A stretch of DNA of 64,000 bases from Ectopseudomonas toyotomiensis (GTDB lineage Bacteria > Pseudomonadota > Gammaproteobacteria > Pseudomonadales > Pseudomonadaceae): positions 1 to 64,000 of the forward strand of contig NZ_FOXK01000015.1 of assembly GCF_900115695.1 (NCBI RefSeq), read 5' to 3'. Numbering within the stretch: the stretch's first letter is position 1; every line of letters begins with the position of its first letter. Of this stretch, positions 24,561 through 33,092 are shown piece after piece. A program made the position numbers and the translations under genes. A model generated the notes under the pieces. That model was not told the DNA's origin. It saw only the letters and a program-made list of their open reading frames with translations, and did no database searches.

Positions 24561-25136
24561 TTATAAGTGGTAAGCGAGTTTTTCGGTGTTTACTAAAGGG
24601 CGGTCATCATTGGTTGTGCTCACATAAACGGTGGGCATTAGATTTGAAGACTCGCCAGTGATTATATTCTTTGCGATATCTATTTGTTTGCTGTTGAGTT
24701 CTGTGGGTTGCTTTTGTACTTTTAGATCCCCGTCAAAACCACCACCTAGATTTTCTAGGATGAGTTTAATGATGTGTGGCTTTTTAGTGTTTGGGATCTT
24801 GTGGGTGGGCAGTGAGTTATCGCAAGAGACTTGGATTGAAACCCAGAAGGAGTACTCTTTTTTAGATCCAACGATTTCTGTAGTCCATCGGATAGAATCT
24901 TGGATTGTAGTGTGTTTTGCACCAAGAAGGCTTGATTTGTCTTTGTGTAGTGTCAGTGTTTGAAGTGATTCGTTTTTGTTTTTTACTATTGCGTCTTCTG
25001 TTAGGGATATTTCTTTTATATCTTCTTTAGGTAAAGTGGTATGTGGGCTGTTAGTTTGCCATGTTTTTATTGTTTCCAGTAAGTCTTCGATACTGCTTTC
25101 GCTGTTTACTGGAAACTGTGTGTTGAATGTAAGCAC
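24561..25136 (-). CDS. AT-rich accessory gene, unknown
   Basis: This 191-residue protein is unrecognised; it is hydrophilic with alternating strands and helices and no membrane segment. It is the first gene of an AT-rich pair. Upstream, on its strand, CTGGAGG lies about 6-10 bases before the ATG, a good ribosome site. Its stop TAA at 24561-24563 is in frame with the next start, so the pair could be two coupled genes or one gene interrupted by a nonsense codon. Confidence 0.6.
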   Translation of the reverse strand: MLTFNTQFPVNSESSIEDLLETIKTWQTNSPHTTLPKEDIKEISLTEDAIVKNKNESLQTLTLHKDKSSLLGAKHTTIQDSIRWTTEIVGSKKEYSFWVSIQVSCDNSLPTHKIPNTKKPHIIKLILENLGGGFDGDLKVQKQPTELNSKQIDIAKNIITGESSNLMPTVYVSTTNDDRPLVNTEKLAYHL

Positions 25137-25150
25137 GAATACCTCCAGAT

Positions 25151-25179
25151 AAGAAAAAGCCCCGCACTAGGCGGGGCTT
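25151..25179 (-). terminator. rho-independent terminator of nrdB
   Basis: A perfect 9-base stem (AAGCCCCGC / GCGGGGCTT) with a five-base loop is followed on the minus strand by a T run. It lies 70 bases after the nrdB stop and just before the AT-rich pair, whose transcription therefore must start on its own. Confidence 0.85.
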
Positions 25180-25247
25180 CTCTTTAAGCTTCAACCCCAA
25201 CATCCCTGGCAGGTGTAGGGGCAATCTACTCTGATGTCAGCGAGCCA

Positions 25248-26498
25248 TCAATCCCAGCTCAACGCCCCACCAGTCTGATACTCGATCACTCGGGTCTCGA
25301 AGAAGTTCTTCTCCTTCTTCAGGTCCATGATCTCGCTCATCCAGGGGAAGGGGTTGGTGGTGCCCGGGTACTCTTCCTTCAGGCCGATCTGGGTCAGGCG
25401 GCGGTTGGCGATGAACTTGAGGTAGTCCTCCATCATCGCGGCGTTCATGCCCAGTACGCCGCGCGGCATGGTGTCACGCGCGTATTCGATCTCCAGCTGG
25501 GTGCCCTGCAGGATCATCTGGGTCGCTTCGTCCTTCATCTGGGCGTCCCACAGGTGCGGGTTTTCGATCTTGATCTGGTTGATCACATCGATGCCGAAGT
25601 TCAGGTGCATGGACTCGTCACGCAGGATGTACTGGAACTGCTCGGCGGTGCCGGTCATCTTGTTGCGGCGGCCCATGGAGAGGATCTGGGTGAAACCGCA
25701 GTAGAAGAAGATGCCTTCCAGTACGCAGTAGTAGGCGATCAGGTTGCGCAGGAACTGGCGGTCGGTTTCCGGGGTGCCGGTCTCGAACTTGGGATCGGAG
25801 ATCGAGCGGGTGTACTTCAGGCCCCAGGACGCCTTCTTCGCGACGCTCGGGATCTCGTGGTACATGTTGAAGATCTCGCCTTCGTCCATGCCCAGCGATT
25901 CGATGCAGTACTGGTAGGCGTGGGTGTGGATCGCTTCCTCGAAGGCCTGGCGCAGGATGTACTGGCGGCACTCGGGGTTGGTGATCAGGCGGTACACGGC
26001 CAGTACCAGGTTGTTGGCAACCAGGCTGTCGGCGGTGGAGAAGAAACCGAGGTTGCGCATGACGATGCGGCGCTCGTCTTCGCTGAGACCGTCTGTGGAT
26101 TTCCACAGCGCGATGTCGGCGTTCATGTTCACTTCCTGCGGCATCCAGTGGTTGGCGCAACCATCCAGATACTTCTGCCAGGCCCAGTCGTACTTGAAGG
26201 GTACGAGCTGGTTGAGGTCGGCGCGGGCGTTGATCATCTGCTTGTCGCCGACCTGTACGCGCGCGGAGGCGCCTTCGAGGTCGTCCAGGCCTTCCTGGAT
26301 GTCGAGGTCGTTCAGGGCCTTCTTGGCGCGGGCCACGGCGTCGGAGTCGTTGGCGTCGACAGCGCGGGCCTGCTCGACCGAGCCGGCAGCTTCGCTGTCG
26401 AGCTTGTCGAAATTGGTGCCGGCGCTTTGTGCGTTGGCGTTGCTTGCGGCGGCTGCTTCTGCGCCGTCTTCCTTGTCGAATTCATCCCAGCTCAGCAT
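25248..26498 (-). CDS. nrdB: class Ia ribonucleotide reductase, beta subunit
   Basis: NrdB (416 residues) carries the diiron-tyrosyl radical used by NrdA to reduce ribonucleotides. Iron-site segments are visible (EEAIHTHAYQYCIESLG and DESMHLNFGIDVI), and the C-terminus ends in the acidic-aromatic tail that docks to NrdA. The start at 26498 (MLSWDEFDKED) has an AGGAG ribosome site; a longer frame to 26606 lacks one. An Ala/Asn-rich stretch of about 60 residues precedes the catalytic domain, as in other Pseudomonas NrdB. The gene lies 430 bases after nrdA. Confidence 0.96.
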   Translation of the reverse strand: MLSWDEFDKEDGAEAAAASNANAQSAGTNFDKLDSEAAGSVEQARAVDANDSDAVARAKKALNDLDIQEGLDDLEGASARVQVGDKQMINARADLNQLVPFKYDWAWQKYLDGCANHWMPQEVNMNADIALWKSTDGLSEDERRIVMRNLGFFSTADSLVANNLVLAVYRLITNPECRQYILRQAFEEAIHTHAYQYCIESLGMDEGEIFNMYHEIPSVAKKASWGLKYTRSISDPKFETGTPETDRQFLRNLIAYYCVLEGIFFYCGFTQILSMGRRNKMTGTAEQFQYILRDESMHLNFGIDVINQIKIENPHLWDAQMKDEATQMILQGTQLEIEYARDTMPRGVLGMNAAMMEDYLKFIANRRLTQIGLKEEYPGTTNPFPWMSEIMDLKKEKNFFETRVIEYQTGGALSWD

Positions 26499-26696
26499 GG
26501 CTTGGCTCCTGCGTGAGGGCCGGTGAATAAACCGGCCTGTATGGATATACAGATAATTTGAATTATGTTCCGTTGCGTGATGCGCGCAAGGGTAAACGGG
26601 TACCACTGGTCAGCAGGCGGTGGATTGCTGGCTGACCCTTGCCCCTCGACCCGGAGGAGGAGGGGCGGGAATTTGGTGGGGAGGGGGTGAGACTCG

Positions 26697-26743
26697 GTAG
26701 GAGCGGATTTATCCGCGAGCTTCGCGGCTGAAGCCGCTCCTAC
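26697..26743. repeat. REP-like palindrome between nrdA and nrdB
   Basis: GTAGGAGCGG and its complement CCGCTCCTAC bound a 47-base imperfect hairpin. This type recurs as a part copy near 57113. The gap 26499-26926 holds this, the next palindrome and an inverted repeat after nrdA, and no gene. Confidence 0.65.
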
Positions 26744-26765
26744 AAAAAGCCTTCCCTCTCCCTAA

Positions 26766-26789
26766 CCCTCTCCCGCAAGCGGGAGAGGG
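26766..26789. repeat. REP-like palindrome CCCTCTCCCGC
   Basis: CCCTCTCCCGC AA GCGGGAGAGGG forms a near-perfect hairpin. The same type occurs at 52593-52679 after phhB. Confidence 0.6.
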
Positions 26790-26860
26790 GACTGACTGTT
26801 GCTCTGCTTTAAAACTGCGTCAGACGTTCGAGCGTGTAGCTGAGCGAGTGAGCGCTAGGC

Positions 26861-26895
26861 GCCTGGTAGATCGGCTGGGGGCCGGCCTACCAGGC
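26861..26895 (-). terminator. inverted repeat after nrdA, possible attenuator
   Basis: A perfect 9-base inverted repeat (GCCTGGTAG / CTACCAGGC) lies 32 bases after the nrdA stop. No T run follows on the minus strand, so it may only slow transcription or protect the mRNA and thus set the nrdA to nrdB ratio. Confidence 0.35.
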
Positions 26896-26926
26896 AACGA
26901 CGCGGGCGCCGCTCAGATGCGCGCGC

Positions 26927-29836
26927 TTATTGGCACGCCTCGCAGTCGGGTTCGTCGATGGCACAGGCCTTTGGTACGGGCGCCGGGGCCGGAGCTGCCT
27001 GCTGGGCAGGCGCCTGGGCCTTGGCCGAGAAGCCTTCGTCACCACCGGCGGAAACCGCGTTGAGCTTGCCGGTGTTGATGGTGGACTTCTCGGTGCTGGT
27101 GGCAGCCAGGGCACGGAGGTAGTAGGTGGTTTTCAGGCCACGGTACCAGGCCATGCGGTAGGTCACGTCCAGCTTCTTGCCCGAGGCGCCGGCGATGTAC
27201 AGGTTCAGCGACTGAGCCTGGTCGATCCACTTCTGGCGACGGCTGGCTGCGTCGACGATCCACTTGGTTTCCACTTCGAAGGCGGTGGCGTACAGGTCTT
27301 TCAGGTCCTGCGGGATGCGCTCGATCTGCTGCACGGAACCGTCGTAGTACTTCAGGTCGTTGACCATGACCGGGTCCCACAGGCCGCGGTTCTTCAGGTC
27401 GCGTACCAGGTAGGGGTTGATCACGGTGAATTCGCCGGAGAGGTTCGATTTCACGTACAGGTTCTGGTAGGTCGGCTCGATGGACTGCGACACGCCAATG
27501 ATGTTGGAGATGGTCGCGGTCGGCGCGATGGCCATGATGTTCGAGTTACGAATACCTTTTTTCACGCGCTCGCGGATCGGCGCCCAGTCCAGCGACTCGC
27601 TCAGGTCGACGTCGATGTACTTCTGGCCACGGGCTTCGATCAGGATCTGCTGCGAGTCCAGCGGCAGGATACCTTTGCTCCACAGCGAACCTTCGAAGGT
27701 GCTGTAGGCGCCGCGCTCTTCGGCCAGGTCACAGGAGGCCTGGATGGCGTAGTAGCTGATGGCTTCCATCGACTTGTCGGCGAACTCGACGGCAGCGTCG
27801 GAGCCATAGGCGATGTGCTGCAGGTACAGGGCGTCCTGGAAGCCCATCAGGCCGAGGCCGACCGGACGGTGCTTGAAGTTGGAGTTACGTGCCTGGTCGA
27901 CGCTGTAGTAGTTGATGTCGATGACGTTATCGAGCATGCGCACAGCGGTCTTCACGGTGCGGCCGAGCTTCTCGATGTCCAGCTTGCCGTCGACGATGTG
28001 GTTGACCAGGTTGACCGAGCCCAGGTTGCAGACGGCGATCTCGTCCTTGTTGGTGTTCAGGGTGATTTCGGTGCACAGGTTGGAGCTGTGCACCACGCCC
28101 ACGTGCTGCTGCGGGCTGCGCAGGTTGCACGGGTCCTTGAAGGTCAGCCAGGGGTGGCCGGTCTCGAACAGCATCGAGAGCATCTTGCGCCACAGGTCCT
28201 TGGCCTGGATGGTCTTGTACAGCTTGATCTTGCCGTACTCGATCAGGGCTTCGTAGTACTCGTAGCGCTCTTCGAAGGCCTTGCCGGTCAGGTCGTGCAG
28301 GTCCGGTACTTCGCTCGGGCTGAACAGGGTCCACTTGCCGTCTTCGAAGACGCGCTTCATGAACAGGTCCGGAATCCAGTTGGCGGTGTTCATGTCGTGG
28401 GTACGACGACGATCGTCACCGGTGTTCTTGCGCAGCTCGAGGAATTCCTCGATGTCCATGTGCCAGGTTTCCAGGTAGGCGCAGACCGCGCCCTTGCGCT
28501 TGCCGCCCTGGTTGACCGCCACGGCGGTGTCGTTGACCACTTTGAGGAACGGCACGACGCCCTGGGATTTGCCGTTGGTGCCCTTGATGTAGGAGCCCAG
28601 CGCGCGCACCGGCGTCCAGTCGTTGCCCAGGCCGCCTGCGAATTTGGACAGCATGGCGTTGTCGTGGATGGCGCCGTAGATGCCCGACAGGTCGTCCGGC
28701 ACGGTGGTCAGGTAGCAGGAGGACAGCTGCGGACGCAGGGTGCCGGCGTTGAACAGGGTCGGGGTGGACGCCATGTAGTCGAACGAGGACAGCAGGTTGT
28801 AGAACTCGATAGCGCGGTCTTCACGGTTCTTCGGCTCTTCGATGGCCAGGCCCATGGCCACGCGCATGAAGAACACCTGCGGCAGTTCGAAGCGGATGCC
28901 GTCCTTGTGGATGAAGTAGCGGTCGTACAGGGTCTGCAGGCCCAAGTAGGTGAACTGCTGGTCGCGCTCGTGGTTCAGCGCCTTGCCCAGTTTCTCCAGG
29001 TCGTACTCTTTGAGTTTCGGGTCGAGCAGCTCGAATTGCGCGCCGGCTTCGACGTAGGCCGGCAGGGCTTTGGCGTACAGCTCGGCCATCTCGTGGTGAG
29101 TGGCGCTGGCGGTGATGTTGAGGAAGCTCAGGGCCTCGGCGCGGATGTTGTCCATCAGCAGGCGGGCGGTGACGTAGCTGTAGTTCGGCTCACGCTCGAC
29201 CAGGGTACGGGCGGTCATCACCAGGGCGGTGTTGACGTCCTTCTCGGCGACGCCGTCGTACAGGTTCTTCAGGGTTTCGCGCTCGATCAGCGAACCATCG
29301 ACTTCGGCCAGGCCTTCGCAGGCTTCACGGATGATGGTTTGCAGGCGACCCATGTCCAGCGGCTGCAGTTCACCGCCAGCGGTGGTGATGCGGATGCTCG
29401 GGTGCGGTTGGGCGATGTCGCTGCCGGCATTGGCGCTCTTGCGCTTGTTGGCCTGGGCTTCGCGGTAGATCACGTAGTCGCGGGCGACTTTCTGCTCGCC
29501 GGCGCGCATCAGGGCCAGTTCGACCTGGTCCTGAATCTCTTCGATGTGGATGGTGCCGCCGGACGGCATGCGACGCTTGAAGGTAGCGGTGACCTGCTCG
29601 GTCAGGCGCGCGACGGTGTCGTGGATACGCGACGAAGCGGCTGCGGTGCCGCCTTCTACTGCGAGGAAGGCCTTGGTGATGGCGACGGTGATCTTGTCAT
29701 CGGTGTAGGGGACGACAGTGCCGTTGCGCTTGATCACACGCAGTTGGCCGGGCGCGGTGGCAGCCAGATCCTGGGAGGATTCAGCGGCCTGCGGCGCCAC
29801 GGCCTGCGGGTTCTCGCGAGTAGTGTCGGTATGCAT
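26927..29836 (-). CDS. nrdA: class Ia ribonucleotide reductase, alpha subunit
   Basis: NrdA (969 residues) reduces nucleoside diphosphates with NrdB. Near residues 35-65 (VIKRNGTVVPYTDDKITVAI) is an ATP-cone, and a second cone-like stretch follows near residues 140-165 (LQPLDMGRLQTIIREACEG), as known for Pseudomonas NrdA. Catalytic-core segments include SSNLCTEI, AVCNLGSVNL and PTATISNIIG. The C-terminus has the redox pair in CAIDEPDCEACQ. The start at 29836 has GGAGA six bases upstream; the in-frame start at 29875 is less likely. Confidence 0.96.
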   Translation of the reverse strand: MHTDTTRENPQAVAPQAAESSQDLAATAPGQLRVIKRNGTVVPYTDDKITVAITKAFLAVEGGTAAASSRIHDTVARLTEQVTATFKRRMPSGGTIHIEEIQDQVELALMRAGEQKVARDYVIYREAQANKRKSANAGSDIAQPHPSIRITTAGGELQPLDMGRLQTIIREACEGLAEVDGSLIERETLKNLYDGVAEKDVNTALVMTARTLVEREPNYSYVTARLLMDNIRAEALSFLNITASATHHEMAELYAKALPAYVEAGAQFELLDPKLKEYDLEKLGKALNHERDQQFTYLGLQTLYDRYFIHKDGIRFELPQVFFMRVAMGLAIEEPKNREDRAIEFYNLLSSFDYMASTPTLFNAGTLRPQLSSCYLTTVPDDLSGIYGAIHDNAMLSKFAGGLGNDWTPVRALGSYIKGTNGKSQGVVPFLKVVNDTAVAVNQGGKRKGAVCAYLETWHMDIEEFLELRKNTGDDRRRTHDMNTANWIPDLFMKRVFEDGKWTLFSPSEVPDLHDLTGKAFEERYEYYEALIEYGKIKLYKTIQAKDLWRKMLSMLFETGHPWLTFKDPCNLRSPQQHVGVVHSSNLCTEITLNTNKDEIAVCNLGSVNLVNHIVDGKLDIEKLGRTVKTAVRMLDNVIDINYYSVDQARNSNFKHRPVGLGLMGFQDALYLQHIAYGSDAAVEFADKSMEAISYYAIQASCDLAEERGAYSTFEGSLWSKGILPLDSQQILIEARGQKYIDVDLSESLDWAPIRERVKKGIRNSNIMAIAPTATISNIIGVSQSIEPTYQNLYVKSNLSGEFTVINPYLVRDLKNRGLWDPVMVNDLKYYDGSVQQIERIPQDLKDLYATAFEVETKWIVDAASRRQKWIDQAQSLNLYIAGASGKKLDVTYRMAWYRGLKTTYYLRALAATSTEKSTINTGKLNAVSAGGDEGFSAKAQAPAQQAAPAPAPVPKACAIDEPDCEACQ

Positions 29837-30034
29837 GGAGATCTCCGTGTTCTGTAATTTTTGGTTGGACGTCACGATTAGAAACCGTGCCCTGTCCGCC
29901 GTTCATTCCATTAACAACTGAACCGCACGCGGCGGCGGGGCCGGGTACGGGGTGTCGCAAGAGCGGGCAGGTTAGGCACGACTTCAAGTGCCGTCCTGGC
30001 GCATCAGTCACAGCGGGGCATTACCACACCCCGC

Positions 30035-30050
30035 CTACTACATATAGTGG
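30035..30050 (-). promoter_or_regulatory. NrdR-like box, nrdA-proximal
   Basis: CTACTACATATAGTGG matches the 16-base NrdR palindrome (ACACWATATATWGTGT) at 12 positions. It lies 200 bases upstream of nrdA, so NrdR could repress from here. The distance to the second box (about 420 bases) is much larger than the usual spacing of paired boxes. Confidence 0.6.
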
Positions 30051-30312
30051 TCGACTGGCGGATAAGACCGCTGTCTGACCGGCTCACGCGCAGCGTCTGG
30101 CGTTGCTGCGTGGCTGTAACCCAGGCCAGGCCTGGGTTAGGGCAAAACGATTAGCCGGGACATCTGGAAAACCCTGTGAAAAGGGCTTGCGCGATTCGTT
30201 CTTTTTGTGTCCCGTTTTCTGCATTAACCCAACATCTGGTGGGTGCTGCGCGATGGGGATACAAGATAGTGCGCTGTTGGAGGCATTGCAAGGCGCTAGA
30301 AAAAGAACAGCC

Positions 30313-30321
30313 TGTGGATAA
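30313..30321 (-). promoter_or_regulatory. DnaA box
   Basis: TGTGGATAA is the exact complement of the consensus DnaA box TTATCCACA. DnaA is known to act at the nrdAB promoter of E. coli, so a box between the two NrdR-like sites upstream of nrdA is probably functional. Confidence 0.5.
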
Positions 30322-30452
30322 GCTGTGAGTGCCTTGTGGGTGTTAACAGCGTAGCCCGCGTGTTCTCTGGCTCTGGCTGCTAATGACCGTTCGTCGCTCC
30401 TGGCGGAAGGTTTTCAGCGACGTGGTGAAGCTGTTCGGCGGCGCACAGACTA

Positions 30453-30468
30453 CCACTATATATAGTGC
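30453..30468 (-). promoter_or_regulatory. NrdR-like box, distal
   Basis: CCACTATATATAGTGC has a perfect 14-base palindrome core and matches the NrdR consensus at 14 of 16 positions. It lies 615 bases from nrdA and about 130 bases from the response regulator start on the other strand. The TATATA core could also be a -10 box. The gap 29837-30598 holds these sites and no credible gene. Confidence 0.65.
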
Positions 30469-30598
30469 TTTTGGCATGTGCTGTGCTTAACCAGGCGCCA
30501 GGTCTGGGCGCTGGTTTGTCGCTCGCACCGAGACGCGCTCAGCCCCTAGAATGGCGGCGGTGTTTGCGGCACTTGCCGCTATGCGAAGGGGAAAGGGT

Positions 30599-31354
30599 GT
30601 GGAACAAGAAGCGTGGCAGATTCTCATCGTCGAGGATGACCAGCGCCTGGCGCAGTTGACCCGCGAGTATCTGGAGGGCAACGGTCTGCGTGTGGCCATC
30701 GAAGCCGATGGCGCGCGTGCGGCGGCGCGGATTCTCGCCGAGCAACCGCATCTGGTGATCCTCGATCTGATGCTGCCGGGTGAAGATGGCCTGAGCATCT
30801 GCCGCAAGGTGCGCAGCGGTTACAAGGGGCCGATCCTCATGCTCACCGCGCGTACCGACGATATGGACCAGGTGCTGGGCCTGGAGATGGGCGCCGATGA
30901 CTATGTGTGCAAGCCGGTGCGCCCGCGTGTGCTGCTGGCACGCATTCGTGCGCTGCTACGCCGTCGTGAGGGCAGCGACAGCGAGCGTGATGAGGGGCAG
31001 CCGCGGCGTCTGCAGTTCGGCGCGCTGGCTATCGACAGCGCCATGCGCGAAGCCTGGCTGGGTGAGCAGGGCATCGAGCTGACCAGCGCCGAGTTCGATC
31101 TGCTCTGGCTGCTGGCGGCCAATGCCGGGCGCATCCTCTCGCGCGAGGAGATCTTCAATTCCCTGCGCGGTATCGAGTACGACGGCCAAGACCGCTCCAT
31201 CGACGTGCGCATTTCGCGCATCCGCCCGAAGATCGGCGATGACCCTATGCATCCGCGGATGATCAAAACGGTGCGCAGCAAGGGCTACTTGTTCGTCGCC
31301 GAGGCCGCCGAAGCGCTGCCGTTCGGTGATGCGCCGCCGATCCTGCGCGATTGA
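30599..31354 (+). CDS. OmpR-family response regulator
   Basis: The protein has 251 residues. The receiver domain (residues 5-120) has the phosphorylation site Asp56 in LVILDLMLPGEDG, and the winged-helix DNA-binding domain covers about residues 150-240 with ISRIRPKIGDDP. The GTG at 30599 is preferred because AAGGGG lies about eight bases before it; the in-frame ATG at 30551 has no such site. It is divergent from nrdA as PA1157 is in P. aeruginosa, and is followed by its sensor kinase. Confidence 0.92.
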   Translation: MEQEAWQILIVEDDQRLAQLTREYLEGNGLRVAIEADGARAAARILAEQPHLVILDLMLPGEDGLSICRKVRSGYKGPILMLTARTDDMDQVLGLEMGADDYVCKPVRPRVLLARIRALLRRREGSDSERDEGQPRRLQFGALAIDSAMREAWLGEQGIELTSAEFDLLWLLAANAGRILSREEIFNSLRGIEYDGQDRSIDVRISRIRPKIGDDPMHPRMIKTVRSKGYLFVAEAAEALPFGDAPPILRD

Positions 31355-31364
31355 TCGGGCGCCC

Positions 31365-32972
31365 ATGAACTCGATCTTCCTGCGCATCTATGGCGGCATG
31401 CTCGCCGCGCTGGTGCTGGTGGCGCTGCTGGGGGTCGGCACCCTGCACCTGGCCAACGAGGTGCGCGGCGATCAGTATCGCGAAGGGCTGGCGCGCGGCA
31501 CCTTCCGCCTGATGGCGGACAATCTGCTGCCGATGAACGAGGTAGAACGCAGGCGCGCCCTGGTGGTGTGGTCGCGTCTGCTCGGCATCCCCCTGGAGCT
31601 GCAGGCGCTGAGCGAGGTGCCGCTGGAAAGCAGCGAGCGCAATCGCCTGCAGCGCGGCCACGTGCTGGTGCAACAGACCGGCCCGCACTCGGCCAAGGTC
31701 TATGGCCTGCTCGATGGCAAGCAGCCGCTGCTGTTGACTGGCGAGATCCAGCAGATCAGCGAGCAACTGGCGCGGGCCACCAACTACCTGCTGATCGACG
31801 AACTGGTGCGCTACCCGGTGCATGAGCAGCCGCAGCGCCTGGCTGAGCTGAAGGCGGCCAAGCAGTTCGGCTTCGACCTGCAGCTGGTGCGGCTCGAAGA
31901 GGCCACCATCGACCTCGATCAGCGTCGGCGCATCGACGAGGGCGATACGGTGATGGCGCTGGGCAAGGGCGGCGACTCCATCTACGTGTTCTCCGGCATC
32001 GTCGATACGCCCTGGGTGCTGGAGATCGGCCCGCTGTATCAGATGAACCCTTATCCGCCGCAGCTGCTGGTGCTGATCGGTGCGCTGGGGCTGAGTCTGA
32101 TCGGCCTGATCGTCTATCTGTTGGTGCGCTCGCTGGAGCAGCGCCTGCGTGCGCTGGAAGGTGCGGCCACGCATATCGCCAGCGGCCGCCTGGATGCCCG
32201 CGTGCCGACGCGTGGCGCGGACTCGGTGGGGCGCCTGGCCAGCAGCTTCAACGCCATGGCCGAACACCTGCAGACATCACTGAGCACCCAGCGCGAGCTG
32301 GTGCGCGCGGTGTCCCACGAGCTGCGCACGCCGGTGGCGCGGCTGCGCTTCGGTCTGGAGATGATCGCCGATGCGCCGAACGAAAGTGCCCGGCGCAAGT
32401 ACATGGATGGCATGGACAGCGATATTCAGGACCTCGACAAGCTGGTCGACGAGATGCTGACTTACGCGCGCCTGGAGCAGGGTTCGCCGGCACTGAACTT
32501 CCAGCAGGTGGAGCTCAAGGCGCTGATCGACCAGGTGATCGACGAGCTGGCGCCGCTGAGCAACAAGGTGCGTGTGGAGTGTGGTGCGGTGCTCAGCGTG
32601 CTGGCCGAGGGCGCCTGCTGGGTCGAGGCCGAGCCGCGCTACCTGCACCGCGCGCTGCAGAATCTGGTCAGCAACGCCATGCGCTACGCCGAAGGCAAGG
32701 TGCTGATCAGTTGTCAGGTCGGCTACAAGCGTTGCCGCATCGACGTCGAGGACGATGGGCCGGGCGTGCCGGAGGAGGCCTGGGAGCGTTTGTTCAGTCC
32801 TTTCCTGCGTCTCGATGACAGCCGCACGCGGGCCTCTGGCGGGCATGGCCTGGGCTTGTCCATCGTGCGCCGGATCATCTACTGGCACGGAGGTCGGGCG
32901 CAGATCGGTCGTAGCGAGAGCCTCGGTGGCGCGCGTTTCAGCCTGGTGTGGCCGCGACAGCAGGGGGAGTAG
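31365..32972 (+). CDS. sensor histidine kinase (RstB-like)
   Basis: This 535-residue kinase has a membrane helix at residues 8-28, a periplasmic domain to about 225, a second helix at about 228-248 (LLVLIGALGLSLIGLIVYLL), a HAMP domain, the phosphoacceptor His318 in AVSHELRTPVARL, and an ATPase domain with DDGPGVPE and GGHGLGLSI. It follows the response regulator after ten bases and corresponds to PA1158. The signal is unknown. The ATG at 31365 is chosen since the protein then begins with the membrane helix. Confidence 0.92.
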   Translation: MNSIFLRIYGGMLAALVLVALLGVGTLHLANEVRGDQYREGLARGTFRLMADNLLPMNEVERRRALVVWSRLLGIPLELQALSEVPLESSERNRLQRGHVLVQQTGPHSAKVYGLLDGKQPLLLTGEIQQISEQLARATNYLLIDELVRYPVHEQPQRLAELKAAKQFGFDLQLVRLEEATIDLDQRRRIDEGDTVMALGKGGDSIYVFSGIVDTPWVLEIGPLYQMNPYPPQLLVLIGALGLSLIGLIVYLLVRSLEQRLRALEGAATHIASGRLDARVPTRGADSVGRLASSFNAMAEHLQTSLSTQRELVRAVSHELRTPVARLRFGLEMIADAPNESARRKYMDGMDSDIQDLDKLVDEMLTYARLEQGSPALNFQQVELKALIDQVIDELAPLSNKVRVECGAVLSVLAEGACWVEAEPRYLHRALQNLVSNAMRYAEGKVLISCQVGYKRCRIDVEDDGPGVPEEAWERLFSPFLRLDDSRTRASGGHGLGLSIVRRIIYWHGGRAQIGRSESLGGARFSLVWPRQQGE

Positions 32973-32993
32973 AGCGCGATTGCGTGTTGGGCC

Positions 32994-33061
32994 GGGCGCA
33001 TGGCGCACCCTACCGGCGAAGCGTGGGATATCGCGGTTTTGTAGGGTGCGCCGCGCGCACC
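32994..33061. repeat. REP pair, GTAG-hairpin type (locus 1)
   Basis: A copy on the minus strand ends CTAC at 33013, and a plus copy at 33041-33061 reads GTAG then GGTGCGC CGC GCGCACC. The two face each other like the units of a bacterial interspersed mosaic element. The same pair occurs at five other gaps in this window. Confidence 0.8.
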
Positions 33062-33092
33062 GAGTTATCCACGTATGGTGGGTGCTGCATGA

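Noticed and set aside
26930..29857. 975-codon open frame opposite nrdA
   Set aside because: It is a GC-rich shadow of a strongly conserved gene; the product has no family features and its composition mirrors nrdA codons.
30103..30321. 72-codon frame in the nrdA upstream region
   Set aside because: It has no ribosome site or family resemblance, and it overlaps the DnaA box; the region is better explained as regulatory.
33065..33073. DnaA-box-like TTATCCACG
   Set aside because: It has one mismatch to the consensus and lies after a REP sequence at the end of pcpS, with no promoter or origin features nearby.
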